Positions 14,921-24,139 of a stretch of DNA of 64,000 nt are shown here, one piece after another. The stretch covers positions 3,038,001 to 3,102,000 of the forward strand of contig NZ_CP133779.1 of assembly GCF_034347425.1 (NCBI RefSeq). Direction: 5' to 3'. How positions within the stretch are numbered: the first letter of the stretch is position 1; the number at the start of each line of letters is the position of its first letter. Source of the stretch: Undibacterium sp. CCC3.4. GTDB taxonomy: Bacteria > Pseudomonadota > Gammaproteobacteria > Burkholderiales > Burkholderiaceae_D. The notes beneath the pieces are model-generated. The model worked only from the letters and a program-made list of their open reading frames with translations, was not told the DNA's origin and did not search any database. The position numbers and the translations under genes are program-made.

Positions 14921-15385
14921 ATGCTTACACATGATTTCGTTGCTTTTGTGAAACTTGGTTATGCCGATATCGATACCGTTTTATCTTTGGAAGTGCAGCT
15001 CTATCCTCATCCATGGACGCGCGGAAATTTTACCGACTCTTTGCAGAGCGGCCATGCCGGTTTTGGCTTGCGCGATGCCGAGCACGGCCTGATCGCCTAT
15101 TGCTTCGTGATGCCGGTCTTGGAAGAGCTGCACTTGCTCAATTTTGCCGTGGCGGGGCAACAGCAAAAGCAAGGCTATGCGCGCGAAATGTTAAATTTAT
15201 TGCATGACTATGCTATCGAGCAAGGTTTTGCCTCGATGTTGCTGGAAGTACGGCGCAGCAATGCGCGCGCCTTGGCGGTTTATCGCAGCGATGGTTTTCT
15301 CGAAATCGGCTGCCGTAAAGCGTATTATCCGGCGGCTGAAGCTGGCCGCGAAGATGCTATTGTGATGCGGAGAATCTATCGATGA
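14921..15385 (+). CDS. rimI: Ribosomal protein S18 alanine N-acetyltransferase RimI
   Basis: The 154-residue product is a GNAT acetyltransferase. The acetyl-CoA binding region reads LLNFAVAGQQQKQGYAREML and the later VRRSNARALAVYRSDGFLEI is the usual RimI motif, ending with the YY pair and a C-terminal RRIYR. The start at 14921 is preferred because it follows the tsaB stop by seven bases with GGAAGG upstream; an in-frame ATG at 14894 inside tsaB would add nine residues. It acetylates the N terminus of S18 (rpsR is also in this window, at 37831). Its stop overlaps the next gene by four bases. Confidence 0.93.
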   Translation: MLTHDFVAFVKLGYADIDTVLSLEVQLYPHPWTRGNFTDSLQSGHAGFGLRDAEHGLIAYCFVMPVLEELHLLNFAVAGQQQKQGYAREMLNLLHDYAIEQGFASMLLEVRRSNARALAVYRSDGFLEIGCRKAYYPAAEAGREDAIVMRRIYR

Positions 15386-16215
15386 ACAGCAGCGCTACGG
15401 CACAGCGTGCCAGAATGTTGAATGCAATGGGCTTGGGTCCTTTGTGGGTGGAACGTCAGGCCGCACTGGTGCCGCCTGTGCCCGTGTTGGCGGCGGCATC
15501 TGTTCCTCCATCTGTCTCTGTTACTGCACCGAGTTCGGCAGCGATGCCGGCAGGCGGTTCGGTGGCTGCTCCGGTTGCGCACGAGCTCGTGTTGCCGCCT
15601 GCAGCAGTCGCACCAGCACCAGCACCAGCAATGGCCAGCCTGGACTGGCCGCATTTGCGCGACACGGTGGCACAGTGCCAGGCGTGTGCCTTATGTGGCG
15701 GTCGTAGCCACACCGTGTTCGGCACTGGCCAGCATCAGGCGCGCTGGTTGTTTGTTGGTGAGGGGCCCGGTGTGCACGAAGACCAGCAGGGTGAACCTTT
15801 CGTTGGCCCGGCCGGGCAATTGCTCGACAATATGTTGTTGGCACTGGGTTTGAATCGACAGAGCACGGCTTATATTACGAATGTGGTGAAATGTCGTGCG
15901 CTCGATACCGCGGGTAAAGATCGCTCGCCTCATGCTGATGAAATCGCCGCTTGTTTGCCTTATCTGGAGCGGCAGATCGAATTGCTGCAGCCTCAAGTCA
16001 TCGTCGCGCTCGGTAAGACGGCGGCGCTGAGCTTACTCGGTTTGGCCGCCGATACGACGCTGGTGAGCTTGCGTGGCCAAGTGCACCAGTACCGCCAGCG
16101 TCCCTTGATTGTTACTTTTCATCCGGCTTACTTGTTGCGTAAACCTTTAGAAAAGAGCAAGGCTTGGGCTGATTTGTGCTTGGCGCAGCAAACTTTTTCT
16201 GCAACTGTGCCCTGA
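15382..16215 (+). CDS. Uracil-DNA glycosylase, family 4 (Fe-S)
   Basis: The 277-residue product removes uracil from DNA as the first step of base-excision repair. After a short conserved start (residues 1-27) comes an Ala/Pro/Val-rich linker of about 60 residues, then the catalytic domain. The Fe-S ligands are visible: CQACALC near 95-101, VVKC near 173 and AACLPYL near 192. The active-site motif is VGEGPGVHEDQQGEPFVGPA and the C-terminal one TFHPAYLLR. The start overlaps rimI by ATGA, implying translational coupling. The low-complexity linker is typical of betaproteobacterial versions, in which the domain resembles a phage DNA polymerase-associated UDG. Confidence 0.93.
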   Translation: MNSSATAQRARMLNAMGLGPLWVERQAALVPPVPVLAAASVPPSVSVTAPSSAAMPAGGSVAAPVAHELVLPPAAVAPAPAPAMASLDWPHLRDTVAQCQACALCGGRSHTVFGTGQHQARWLFVGEGPGVHEDQQGEPFVGPAGQLLDNMLLALGLNRQSTAYITNVVKCRALDTAGKDRSPHADEIAACLPYLERQIELLQPQVIVALGKTAALSLLGLAADTTLVSLRGQVHQYRQRPLIVTFHPAYLLRKPLEKSKAWADLCLAQQTFSATVP

Positions 16216-17174
16216 TGCCGACTTCACAGGCAGCGTTTCATCGCAACTGGGGGCATTTACAAGATAGGCATGTCCGCACCTTGGCTTGGTTGTTATGCGC
16301 TGCCCCTTTGCTCGATAGCGGGGCCTCGGTATGGCACGGTGCTGGCTTATCACCACGCCTGCCGCCCACTGAGGTGATGGTCGGCATGCTGACGGCACTC
16401 GACGCCGCACCGGCAGCCTTACATGCCGCGCTGGCCCAGCGTCCTACTCGGCGTCTCGGTTTGTATGCCGAGCAATTACTGGCTTTTTTTCTGACGCAAA
16501 CCGGAGAAATGGTCGCGCACGGCTTGCAAGTGCATGACGCTGCGGCACGTACACTCGGTGAATTTGATTTTGTTTTGCGGCAAAACGGCGCTTTGGTGCA
16601 TTGGGAACTCGCGACCAAGTTTTATCTGTTTTGTCCAAGCGCTCAGTTGGCTCCCGATTTGTACGATTACGTGGGACCGAATCTGGCCGATACCCTCGGC
16701 AGTAAGATGCATAAGATTTTGCATCAGCAATTGCTCTTGGGGCAGCAAGCGACGGCGCGTGCCATGTTGCCAGCCGAGATCAGTGAGGCGCATGCTTTGG
16801 TGCGCGGCTGGTTGTTCTATGCTCCGGCGCTAGCGCCTGACACCTTGGCAGGGATCGCGGTCGATCATTGTCGGGGCGAGATTTTGACTCTGACGCAATT
16901 ACGTGCGCTCGCTGCCCCAGGTGGATTGAGCGGCATCTTGCTGGAGCGCTTGGATTGGTTGGCACCGGCCCAGCTGGCAGAAGCCGATGTGCCGACGTGG
17001 GCAGCTTTATTGCAAGAAGTCGAACAGCATTTTTCTCATAGTCAGGCCACGCTCTTGTTGGCTTTGGTTCAGTGTGCCGCCGGCCAAGCCCGCGAGCTCA
17101 GCCGCGCCATGATCGTCGCCGATGATTGGTGGCAGCAAGCGGCGCAAGCACGTACCGCTTTGCGCCCGGTTTGA
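16215..17174 (+). CDS. DUF1853 family protein
   Basis: The 319-residue product matches the DUF1853 family of proteobacterial proteins. The start shares a base with the udg stop (TGATG at 16213). The pattern RRLGLYAEQLLAFFL, then GEFDFVLR, then HWELATKFYL places Glu, Asp and Glu...Lys as in PD-(D/E)XK nuclease folds; this likeness is my reading, and biochemical function is unknown. Position at the end of tsaB-rimI-udg suggests a link to nucleic acid maintenance. Its 3' end is five bases from the convergent lplT. Confidence 0.8.
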   Translation: MPTSQAAFHRNWGHLQDRHVRTLAWLLCAAPLLDSGASVWHGAGLSPRLPPTEVMVGMLTALDAAPAALHAALAQRPTRRLGLYAEQLLAFFLTQTGEMVAHGLQVHDAAARTLGEFDFVLRQNGALVHWELATKFYLFCPSAQLAPDLYDYVGPNLADTLGSKMHKILHQQLLLGQQATARAMLPAEISEAHALVRGWLFYAPALAPDTLAGIAVDHCRGEILTLTQLRALAAPGGLSGILLERLDWLAPAQLAEADVPTWAALLQEVEQHFSHSQATLLLALVQCAAGQARELSRAMIVADDWWQQAAQARTALRPV

Positions 17175-17179
17175 AGTCT

Positions 17180-18442
17180 TCAGTGCTTGTGTTCGCCGAT
17201 CAAGGCCAGTGAATCGTGTTGGCGTTGATTGGCGTGGTGTTTTTTCATGACCAAGAACATGGTGCAAGCGACGAATACCCCGAACAGGATGGTGACGATC
17301 TGGATATTGAGTTTCAGCGAAACCATCACCGCATACACACTGAGCATGACCAGTACCGACAGGTTTTCATTGAAATTTTGCACTGCAATTGAATGACCTG
17401 CACTCATCAGCACATGACCACGATGCTGTAACAGGGCATTCATCGGTACCACGAAGAAGCCGGCCAGGATGCCGATCAAAATCAGCAAGGGATAGGCGAT
17501 CCACACGCTGTGCACGAAAATCATGGTCACCACGACCAAGCCCATGGCGATTCCCACCGGCATCACCGATAGAGATTTTTTCAAAGGTACGAAGCGCGCT
17601 GCCGCCACCGCGCCGAGGGCGATGCCGATTGCTACCACGCCTTGCAAAATAGCGGCCTTGTTGAGCGGCATGTTCAGTGATTCTTCTGCCCATTTCAAGA
17701 CGATGAATTGCAAGGTCGCGCCGGCACCCCAGAACAGCGTCGTCACGGACAGCGAGATCTGCCCCAGCTTGTCGCGCCACAGCGTCATGAAACAGCCGCA
17801 AAACTCGGTGATCAAGCGTAGCGGGTGGTGTTGCTGCTGCTTATAGCGGGCGCCGGTGTCGGGAATTCTCAGATTGAAAATTGCTGCTATGCAGTATAGA
17901 CCGGTAATCACGCACAAGGCAGCTTCGGTGGGGGTGTGAACCGGGAGGTCGATGAAGGGGAAATCGAAGCTGAGTAAAGTGGCCGACACATTCGGGGTAA
18001 CCAGTGCGCCGCCGAGGACGGTGCCGAGGATGATCGAGCTCACCGTCAACCCTTCAATCCAGCCATTGGCAGCGACCAGACGTTCCGGCGGCAGCAATTC
18101 GGTGAGGATGCCGTATTTGGCCGGCGAATAGGCCGCCGCGCCGAAGCCGACTACTGCATACGCCACCAGCGGATGCACTTGTACGAACATGAGTGCGCAG
18201 CCGGCGACTTTGATCAGATTGGTGAAGAACATCACGCGGCCTTTCGGGCGCGAATCGGCGAACGCGCCGACGAAGGCGGCCAGCACTACATACGACAACA
18301 CAAAGAATAATTTCAACAGCGGCGTCATCCATGCGGGCGATTCCATGGAGACCAATAAAGCCATCGAAGTGATGAGCAAAGCGTTGTCGGCCAGCGAGGA
18401 AAAAAACTGCGCCGCCATGATCGTATAGAAACCGCGTTTCAT
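17180..18442 (-). CDS. lplT: Lysophospholipid transporter LplT
   Basis: The 420-residue product is an MFS permease that flips lyso-phospholipids, chiefly lysophosphatidylethanolamine, across the inner membrane for re-acylation. The opening MKRGFYTIMAAQFFSSLADN is characteristic of LplT, as is the long run of helices with the SPAKYGILTELLPPERLVAA motif at about residues 106-125. In many enterics it is fused or adjacent to the acyltransferase Aas; no aas gene is present here. It is divergent from radA and convergent with DUF1853. Confidence 0.93.
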   Translation of the reverse strand: MKRGFYTIMAAQFFSSLADNALLITSMALLVSMESPAWMTPLLKLFFVLSYVVLAAFVGAFADSRPKGRVMFFTNLIKVAGCALMFVQVHPLVAYAVVGFGAAAYSPAKYGILTELLPPERLVAANGWIEGLTVSSIILGTVLGGALVTPNVSATLLSFDFPFIDLPVHTPTEAALCVITGLYCIAAIFNLRIPDTGARYKQQQHHPLRLITEFCGCFMTLWRDKLGQISLSVTTLFWGAGATLQFIVLKWAEESLNMPLNKAAILQGVVAIGIALGAVAAARFVPLKKSLSVMPVGIAMGLVVVTMIFVHSVWIAYPLLILIGILAGFFVVPMNALLQHRGHVLMSAGHSIAVQNFNENLSVLVMLSVYAVMVSLKLNIQIVTILFGVFVACTMFLVMKKHHANQRQHDSLALIGEHKH

Positions 18443-18524
18443 GCTGATGATTTGCCTGTGACAAAGAGTTATCGGTCAGCTTTATACCATGAAATTCGGG
18501 TGCTTCAACTGAAATAGCATCAGC

Positions 18525-18546
18525 TTTACCCACAATACTGGGTAAA
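18525..18546. promoter_or_regulatory. Inverted repeat between lplT and radA
   Basis: TTTACCCA, spacer CAATAC, TGGGTAAA forms a perfect 8 bp palindrome in the divergent intergenic region, 65 bp before radA. It could be an operator serving either gene. No matching regulator is in the window. Confidence 0.4.
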
Positions 18547-18610
18547 ATATCAGTAGTTATTCAATTTTTTAAACTTATCAGCATGCGCCGCTCGTGCGCA
18601 GGGAATCGTG

Positions 18611-19990
18611 ATGGCAAAGGCAAAAACAAATTACACCTGTACCGAATGTGGTGGTATTGGCAATAAATGGGCTGGACAGTGTCCAGCTTGCGGGCAATGG
18701 AATACCTTGGTGGAAACCTTGGTCGAAGCGCCGGGAAATCGGTTTTCGGCGCGTCCGCAAAGTTTGGCGCAAACCGCGCCGGTACTTAATTTGGCCGATA
18801 TTGAGGCGGCCGATGTGCCGCGCTTTGGCACCGGCATTGAAGAATTCGACCGGGTGCTGGGCGGTGGCTTGGTGTCGGGTGGGGTGGTGCTGATCGGTGG
18901 CGATCCCGGTATCGGCAAATCGACCTTGTTGTTGCAGGCTTTGGCGAATTTGGCGCAGCTAAAAAAGGTCTTGTATGTCAGCGGCGAAGAGTCGGGGGCT
19001 CAGATTGCCTTACGTTCGCACCGCCTCGGTTTGCGTACCGATGGCTTGGCCTTGCAGGCGGAAATCCAATTGGAAAAAATTCTGCAAACCTTGGCCGAGC
19101 ATCGGCCGCAGGTGGTGGTCATTGATTCTATTCAAACCATGTATTCGGATGCACTCAGTTCGGCACCCGGTTCGGTGGCACAGGTGCGCGAATGTGCCTC
19201 GCAATTGACGCGCCTCGCCAAGACCATGGATATCACCATGATTTTGGTTGGCCATGTGACTAAGGAAGGTGCCTTGGCTGGTCCGCGTGTGCTTGAGCAT
19301 ATCGTCGATACGGTATTGTATTTCGAAGGTGATACCCACTCCAGTTTCCGTTTGGTGCGCGCTATCAAGAACCGTTTCGGTGCCGTCAATGAACTCGGTG
19401 TCTTCGCCATGACCGAGCGCGGCCTCAAGGGTGTGGCTAACCCGTCGGCGCTGTTTCTGTCGCAGCACGAGACGCAAGTGGCCGGTTCTTGCGTCATGGT
19501 TACGCAAGAAGGGACTCGTCCTTTATTGGTGGAAATACAAGCTTTGGTCGACAGCTCGCACGCCCCGAATGCGCGCCGTCTGTCGGTTGGTTTGGAGCAA
19601 AACCGCTTGGCGATGTTATTGGCCGTGTTGCACCGCCATGCGGGCGTGGCGGCATTTGACCAAGATGTGTTTATCAATGCCGTCGGCGGCGTGAAAATCG
19701 CCGAACCGGCGGCCGATCTGGCGGTCTTGCTGGCGATAAATTCCTCCATGCGCAATAAGCCTTTGCCGCGCAGCTTGGTCGTGTTCGGTGAAGTCGGACT
19801 GGCCGGCGAGATACGACCAGCCCCTCGAGGTCAAGAGCGGCTTAAGGAAGCGGCGAAACTCGGTTTCACCATTGCCATGATTCCGAAAGCCAATGCACCG
19901 AAGCAGAAAATTGAAGGCTTGACTATCATCGCTGTCGATCGTATCGATGAGGCGATGAATAAAATCCGTGAGATCGACGATATGACGTAG
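18611..19990 (+). CDS. radA: DNA repair protein RadA
   Basis: The 459-residue product has a C4 zinc finger at the start (CTECGGIGNKWAGQCPACGQW), the RecA-like core with Walker A GGDPGIGKST at about residues 97-106, and the RadA motif KNRFGA, followed by a Lon-protease-like C-terminal domain (PLPRSLVVFGEVGLAGEIRP). RadA is a DnaB-type helicase that drives branch migration in recombinational repair. The ATG at 18611 follows AGGGAATCGTG; a GTG one codon upstream is possible. It ends in a hairpin shared with the convergent hpnE. Confidence 0.96.
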   Translation: MAKAKTNYTCTECGGIGNKWAGQCPACGQWNTLVETLVEAPGNRFSARPQSLAQTAPVLNLADIEAADVPRFGTGIEEFDRVLGGGLVSGGVVLIGGDPGIGKSTLLLQALANLAQLKKVLYVSGEESGAQIALRSHRLGLRTDGLALQAEIQLEKILQTLAEHRPQVVVIDSIQTMYSDALSSAPGSVAQVRECASQLTRLAKTMDITMILVGHVTKEGALAGPRVLEHIVDTVLYFEGDTHSSFRLVRAIKNRFGAVNELGVFAMTERGLKGVANPSALFLSQHETQVAGSCVMVTQEGTRPLLVEIQALVDSSHAPNARRLSVGLEQNRLAMLLAVLHRHAGVAAFDQDVFINAVGGVKIAEPAADLAVLLAINSSMRNKPLPRSLVVFGEVGLAGEIRPAPRGQERLKEAAKLGFTIAMIPKANAPKQKIEGLTIIAVDRIDEAMNKIREIDDMT

Positions 19991-19991
19991 G

Positions 19992-20017
19992 GAAGCGCGG
20001 ATTAAATCCGCGCTTTC
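19992..20017. terminator. Bidirectional terminator, radA / hpnE
   Basis: GAAGCGCGGA, loop TTAAA, TCCGCGCTTTC lies exactly between the two convergent stop codons. T-rich on the right and A/G-rich on the left, it can serve both strands. Confidence 0.7.
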
Positions 20018-21334
20018 TTAGCTTAGTGCCGCGGCGCGCAGTCCGCTGTTGACCGCGCCTTCCAGCGTTGATGGGTAAGGGCCGGCGGTATAGTCGCCGG
20101 CGAGCAGTAAGCCGGCTTGGCCGGTCTGATTATCGGGACGTGCCAAGGCCACCTTGCAGTTGAAGGTCGCGCGCTTCTCGGTAATGACGCGGCTCCAGCG
20201 TGGCGCTGCCAGTTCCGGCATGGCAAAGCTCAGTGCCAATTGCTGAGCGATGGCGGCAGCCAGTGTGCTGTGATCAGGCAAGCCGTGCGCGGCGCTGATG
20301 ACGACCGCCAATAGGCCGGCTTGACTGGCATCGAGTTGGCCGCGATCGAAGACATATTGCCCCCAGGCTTGTGCTGCGACATCGTCGCGCAGCGCAAACA
20401 GTGGACGTGCCAGTTGCAAATCTGCTCGGTATTGTAAATAGCAAGTACAAATCGCGGCTTGTTCAAACGCCGGTACGCTCTCTTCGCCGCAAGTCTGCAG
20501 CAAGCGCCGGGCATTATCGGGGTCGCAGGCGACGATGACACCATCGTAGTGCGGCGCGTCGACATCTTGGCTCAGTTGCCATTGACCAGAGGTGCTTCGC
20601 TGCAATTGTCGTATCGCTTGTCCGAAATGGACATGTGCACCGCGTTGTAACAGGTATTCGGTGGCACGCTGCGGAAACAAGGAGGATAAATCCATGCGTG
20701 GAATCAACATGTCCGAGGCCGCTCTTCGGGCCCCTAAGCTGTCGCGTAAGACATGCAGAAAAATTTGTGCCGATGCCTGTTCGGGCGGCGTATTCAAAGC
20801 CGCCAAGCATAGTGGCACCCACATCAGGCGACACAGCCGTTCGCTCTGTTCAAACCCTTGCAGTAATTCAGTGACGCTGCAATCTTCATTGAGCTGCCAA
20901 TCCATCCAGCGCGCCGTCGAGGAAAAACGGGCGAGTGCCATTTTATCGGCGCGCGTTAAGCCAGTAGCTTGCCAAAGAGCAATGGTCAGATGCAAGGGGG
21001 CTGGCCACCAAGTGCTGCGTGGCGCAAGAAAATGCATGCCATCTTCGCCTGGTGGGTAGATCATTTGTAAAGGCAGGCGTAACAAGGCCAGGTCAGGATC
21101 GATGCCGACCTGGCGCAGCATCGCCAAGCTGTTGCGGTACGCGCCTAGCAATAAGTGCTGACCATTGTCGAGCGCCATGCCTTGCAGTTCGACACGACGG
21201 GCTCGCCCGCCGGCCGTGCGGGTGGCTTCAAACAGACTGACTCGGTGACCTGCTTGATTTAAAGCAATGGCTGCAGCACAGCCAGCCCAGCCGGCACCGA
21301 TGACGGCGATGTCGCGCGCACCCACCTCAAGCAC
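20018..21334 (-). CDS. hpnE: Hydroxysqualene dehydroxylase HpnE
   Basis: The 438-residue product is a flavin-dependent amine-oxidase-fold enzyme. Its dinucleotide motif IAVIGAGWAGCAAAIALNQA lies at residues 9-28, followed by GGRARR and DNGQHLLLGAYR, the HpnE pattern. It performs the last step of bacterial squalene synthesis, reduction of hydroxysqualene, after HpnC and HpnD. The C-terminal LLAGDYTAGPYPSTLEGAVN is the second FAD-binding block. It begins with GTG overlapping hpnD by eight bases, so the two are translationally linked. The squalene-hopene cyclase itself is not in the window. Confidence 0.94.
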   Translation of the reverse strand: MLEVGARDIAVIGAGWAGCAAAIALNQAGHRVSLFEATRTAGGRARRVELQGMALDNGQHLLLGAYRNSLAMLRQVGIDPDLALLRLPLQMIYPPGEDGMHFLAPRSTWWPAPLHLTIALWQATGLTRADKMALARFSSTARWMDWQLNEDCSVTELLQGFEQSERLCRLMWVPLCLAALNTPPEQASAQIFLHVLRDSLGARRAASDMLIPRMDLSSLFPQRATEYLLQRGAHVHFGQAIRQLQRSTSGQWQLSQDVDAPHYDGVIVACDPDNARRLLQTCGEESVPAFEQAAICTCYLQYRADLQLARPLFALRDDVAAQAWGQYVFDRGQLDASQAGLLAVVISAAHGLPDHSTLAAAIAQQLALSFAMPELAAPRWSRVITEKRATFNCKVALARPDNQTGQAGLLLAGDYTAGPYPSTLEGAVNSGLRAAALS

Positions 21335-22160
21335 GCAGGTAAGTTTTCCATGCCAACCAAAGCTTGCGTATTGGCGTCAAGGAAATGCGCTGATTCAAAA
21401 CGTGGAAGCCATCGTTACGTATTTCTTCCAACAAGCTGCGATAAATCGCCGCCATGATCAAGCCGGTACGCTGGGCGCGCCGGTCTTCCGGTGGCAGCAG
21501 GGCGAAGGCTTCATCATACAAGCGTTGGGCCCGTTGATATTGAAACTGCATCAATTCAACAAACTCGGGACTGTGCTTGGCGTTGAGAATATCGGCTGCC
21601 GTGACTTTGTATTCTTGCAATTCGTTTACCGGCAAGTAAATCCTGCCTTTGCGCGCATCATCGCCGACATCGCGGATGATATTCGTCATCTGAAATGCCA
21701 GTCCGAGTTTTTCCGCGAAACTGCGGGTTTGCGGATTGCTGATGCCGAAAATACTGGCCGACAGGATGCCAACCACGCCCGCAACATGCCAGCAATATTT
21801 TTGCAAAGCCTGGAAATCGAGGTAGCGGGTTTGGTTCAGATCCATTTCCATGCCGTCTATGATTGCTTGCAAATGCGCGCCATCGAGTTCGAAGCGACGC
21901 ATATGAGGCAGCAAGGCGCAGCAAACCGGATGGGTGGGTGTGCCGGCCAGCATGGCTTGAATTTCTTTGCGCCACCAGTTCAGTTTGCTACGCGCGACCA
22001 TGTCATCACTGCTTTCGTCGACCACATCATCGACTTCGCGACAAAACGCGTAGAGTGCGGTAATGGCGCGCCGTCGTTCGGCGGGCAAAAACAGAAAGCT
22101 GTAGTAAAAGCTCGATCCGCTCTGGGCGGCTTTTTGTTGGCAATATTCGTCAGGGGACAT
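21327..22160 (-). CDS. hpnD: Presqualene diphosphate synthase HpnD
   Basis: The 277-residue product condenses two farnesyl diphosphates to presqualene diphosphate. Both aspartate motifs of squalene/phytoene synthases are present: REVDDVVDE at about residues 47-55 and RDVGDDARKGRIYLP at about 162-176. I start it at the ATG at 22160 (MSPDEYCQQKAAQSGSSFYY), where family members begin; a GTG at 22184 would add eight residues but has no ribosome site. It is the first gene of an hpnD-hpnE pair separated from hpnC by three other genes. Confidence 0.94.
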   Translation of the reverse strand: MSPDEYCQQKAAQSGSSFYYSFLFLPAERRRAITALYAFCREVDDVVDESSDDMVARSKLNWWRKEIQAMLAGTPTHPVCCALLPHMRRFELDGAHLQAIIDGMEMDLNQTRYLDFQALQKYCWHVAGVVGILSASIFGISNPQTRSFAEKLGLAFQMTNIIRDVGDDARKGRIYLPVNELQEYKVTAADILNAKHSPEFVELMQFQYQRAQRLYDEAFALLPPEDRRAQRTGLIMAAIYRSLLEEIRNDGFHVLNQRISLTPIRKLWLAWKTYLRA

Positions 22161-22403
22161 TGTCTTCGTATAAGTAATTGGCACAAAACCAAATAAATCG
22201 CTATGCTAACAAACTTCATCACTGTGTGAAATGAAATCACGCAGGTAGGAGGCATAGACGTATCGTAATGTAATTGCGACGCAGAATTGTTAACCTGACG
22301 CGCACCAGCTCGTATAATAGTGCTTTGGTTGGCGCATTATATGGTCGCTCTGCAAAAAGAGCCCGGCTTTCGCAGTAAAAAACTCTTAATTTGGACAAAC
22401 ATC

Positions 22404-23285
22404 TTGAATAAATCAAAACTTGCAGGAATTCTGGCCGGACTCGGACTCGTTCTGGTCGGCTGCGGCGGCTTTGTGTACACCACCGTCAGCGGTACCGTCA
22501 CCGGCTTGGGCACGAGCGGTACCAATTCCTTGGTTCTGCGCAATGAAGGCAATTACCACCAAAGTTTGACGGTTGACGGCACATTTTCCTTTAATGAAGC
22601 CAGTAATGCCGTCTACGCCATCACGGTGGCAACCCAGCCAAATTTGGTCAATTGTAGCGTCGCCAACGGCAGCGGCACGATGAACAGTTCGTCCGGCGTG
22701 GCCAATGTTGCCGTTACTTGTGTGCCGAATGTGCAAATCGTCGGTAGTATCACCGGTTTACCGGATGGTGACAGTCTCTACCTCAATAATAATATCACCA
22801 ACACCAGTCAGAGCCTCAACCTCGACGTCGACAGTGCTTCCGCGCTGACCAGTAATGGTACGTTTGTGCTGCCAACCTATGTCGTCAGTGGTGATAATTA
22901 CAATGTCACGGTGTCGCGCCCACCTGCAGGTAAATTCTGTACCGTCGCCAATGGTGCCGGTTTGGCCAATAATGCCAATGCTGCTGCGGCAGCCAACGTG
23001 ACCGTTGCTTGCGTGAGTGCGACGCCAGTGACCGTGACGGTGACGGGCCTGACTGCCGGTAATACCCTGGTGTTGACCGATACCTCGACGGCACGAGTTG
23101 ATAATCTTACATTGACCACCATCGGTGTGTACAATTTCAACTGGTCTTTGTTGACAGGGATGCCATATAAAGTAGCGGTGCTGACTCAGCCGACCGGGCA
23201 AACTTGCTCGGTGCAAAATGCCAGCGGTGTTGCCAATCTTGGTAACCCGGCTGCTTCAGCGAATGTCGTGGTCAACTGTATCTGA
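22404..23285 (+). CDS. Lipoprotein with three beta-sandwich-like repeats
   Basis: The product of about 293 residues has a lipoprotein signal (LNKSKLAGILAGLGLVLVGC) and is probably anchored in the outer membrane. Three units of about 85 residues follow, each with a G-L/T-x-G-x-x-L-L/Y-L opening, an x-F-x-F strand, a YxVTV strand and the ending C-x-V-x-N-x-x-G...V-x-V-x-C. The Cys pair in each suggests one disulfide per domain. The start is uncertain: TTG at 22404 gives a compact signal, ATG at 22341 a longer n-region. TATAAT at 22313-22318 is a likely -10. Similar extracellular proteins occur in Oxalobacteraceae, but I know no function. It points opposite to the hpn genes around it. Confidence 0.7.
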   Translation: MNKSKLAGILAGLGLVLVGCGGFVYTTVSGTVTGLGTSGTNSLVLRNEGNYHQSLTVDGTFSFNEASNAVYAITVATQPNLVNCSVANGSGTMNSSSGVANVAVTCVPNVQIVGSITGLPDGDSLYLNNNITNTSQSLNLDVDSASALTSNGTFVLPTYVVSGDNYNVTVSRPPAGKFCTVANGAGLANNANAAAAANVTVACVSATPVTVTVTGLTAGNTLVLTDTSTARVDNLTLTTIGVYNFNWSLLTGMPYKVAVLTQPTGQTCSVQNASGVANLGNPAASANVVVNCI

Positions 23286-23300
23286 TCACCTCGTTAAATA

Positions 23301-23341
23301 AAAAAACCGCTGCCACCCTGAGGGGTTGGCAGCGGTTTTTG
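23301..23341. terminator. Bidirectional terminator, repeat lipoprotein / M24 gene
   Basis: AAAAAACCGCTGCCA, loop CCCTGAGGGGT, TGGCAGCGGTTTTT, with A and T runs outside the arms, between convergent stop codons at 23285 and 23390. Confidence 0.85.
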
Positions 23342-23389
23342 TTTGGCCAGCGCTGGCGCTGATGTGATCCGCGCTGGCTTTTCTTTATC

Positions 23390-24094
23390 TTAGAGTTCTT
23401 CCAAATTACCCGCTTGATTGAAATAGAAAATACCTTCGCGCTTGAAACCCCATTTACCACCCTTGAGACGAATAAAAGGTTCAAAGCTGAAAAACGGCAC
23501 GTCTGCGAGCAGGGCATGGTTGTTCGATTCGATATACTGGCGCGCGTCGCGCTCGCTAGCAATGCTGTGACCGACGTTATTGCGGTAATCGAGGTTGACG
23601 AAGCCATTTTCGCGAATGCGCATATTGGCCCAGTCGAACAATTGCGCGAAACTGGTTTGTGGCCGTACCAGTTTGAGCATCTGCAAGTGCATTTGCTCTA
23701 AAAATCCCAAGCCGTTTTGAAATTCGCGTAATTGCGGCGTCGTCGTGACGCGTCCATTCTCGATCGGAAACGAGCGTGCGCAATCACCCCAGAAGCGGTC
23801 GCGAGTCGGGCTCAGGTCGATGGTGACGAGGTTGGAGCGGCCGACCAGTTCTTCGCGCGGTTGATAGTCGCGGCCCGAAATCGATACGCAACTGCGCGAG
23901 CCGAGCAATACCAGAGCTGGGCAGGCGTAGTACCACGTATCGGGGTAGCCTTGATCTTGCAGCAAACGATGGGCTTTGTCGGCGATGCTTTTTTCACTGT
24001 CTTCGGCCGTGATCAGACTGGCTAATTGGCTCAGCACTGCTTTGGCGGCGGCCTGAATCTGACGATGTTGCTCGATTTCGAGTTCGGTGGGCAT
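23390..24094 (-). CDS. M24-family metallopeptidase-like protein
   Basis: The 234-residue product has the pita-bread fold signature of methionine aminopeptidase, aminopeptidase P and creatinase. The five metal ligands can be placed: Asp in LVTIDLSP, Asp in WGDCARSF, His in NNVGHSI, Glu in FFSFEPF and Glu in FKREGIFYF. So it is likely a two-metal hydrolase. It lacks the N-terminal domain of aminopeptidase P and is not an initiator methionine aminopeptidase by its motifs. Substrate unknown. It lies between hpnC and hpnD on the same strand, upstream of neither in the usual hpn order, so a role in hopanoid metabolism is not implied. Confidence 0.8.
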   Translation of the reverse strand: MPTELEIEQHRQIQAAAKAVLSQLASLITAEDSEKSIADKAHRLLQDQGYPDTWYYACPALVLLGSRSCVSISGRDYQPREELVGRSNLVTIDLSPTRDRFWGDCARSFPIENGRVTTTPQLREFQNGLGFLEQMHLQMLKLVRPQTSFAQLFDWANMRIRENGFVNLDYRNNVGHSIASERDARQYIESNNHALLADVPFFSFEPFIRLKGGKWGFKREGIFYFNQAGNLEEL

Positions 24095-24139
24095 GATGTT
24101 TTCTATGTCTTGGCTCTGGCTATGGTGAGCTGGCCGGAT

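Noticed and set aside
21267..22196. Plus-strand open frame of 309 codons over hpnD
   Set aside because: It mirrors hpnD, whose motifs are intact; no ribosome site and no recognisable domain.
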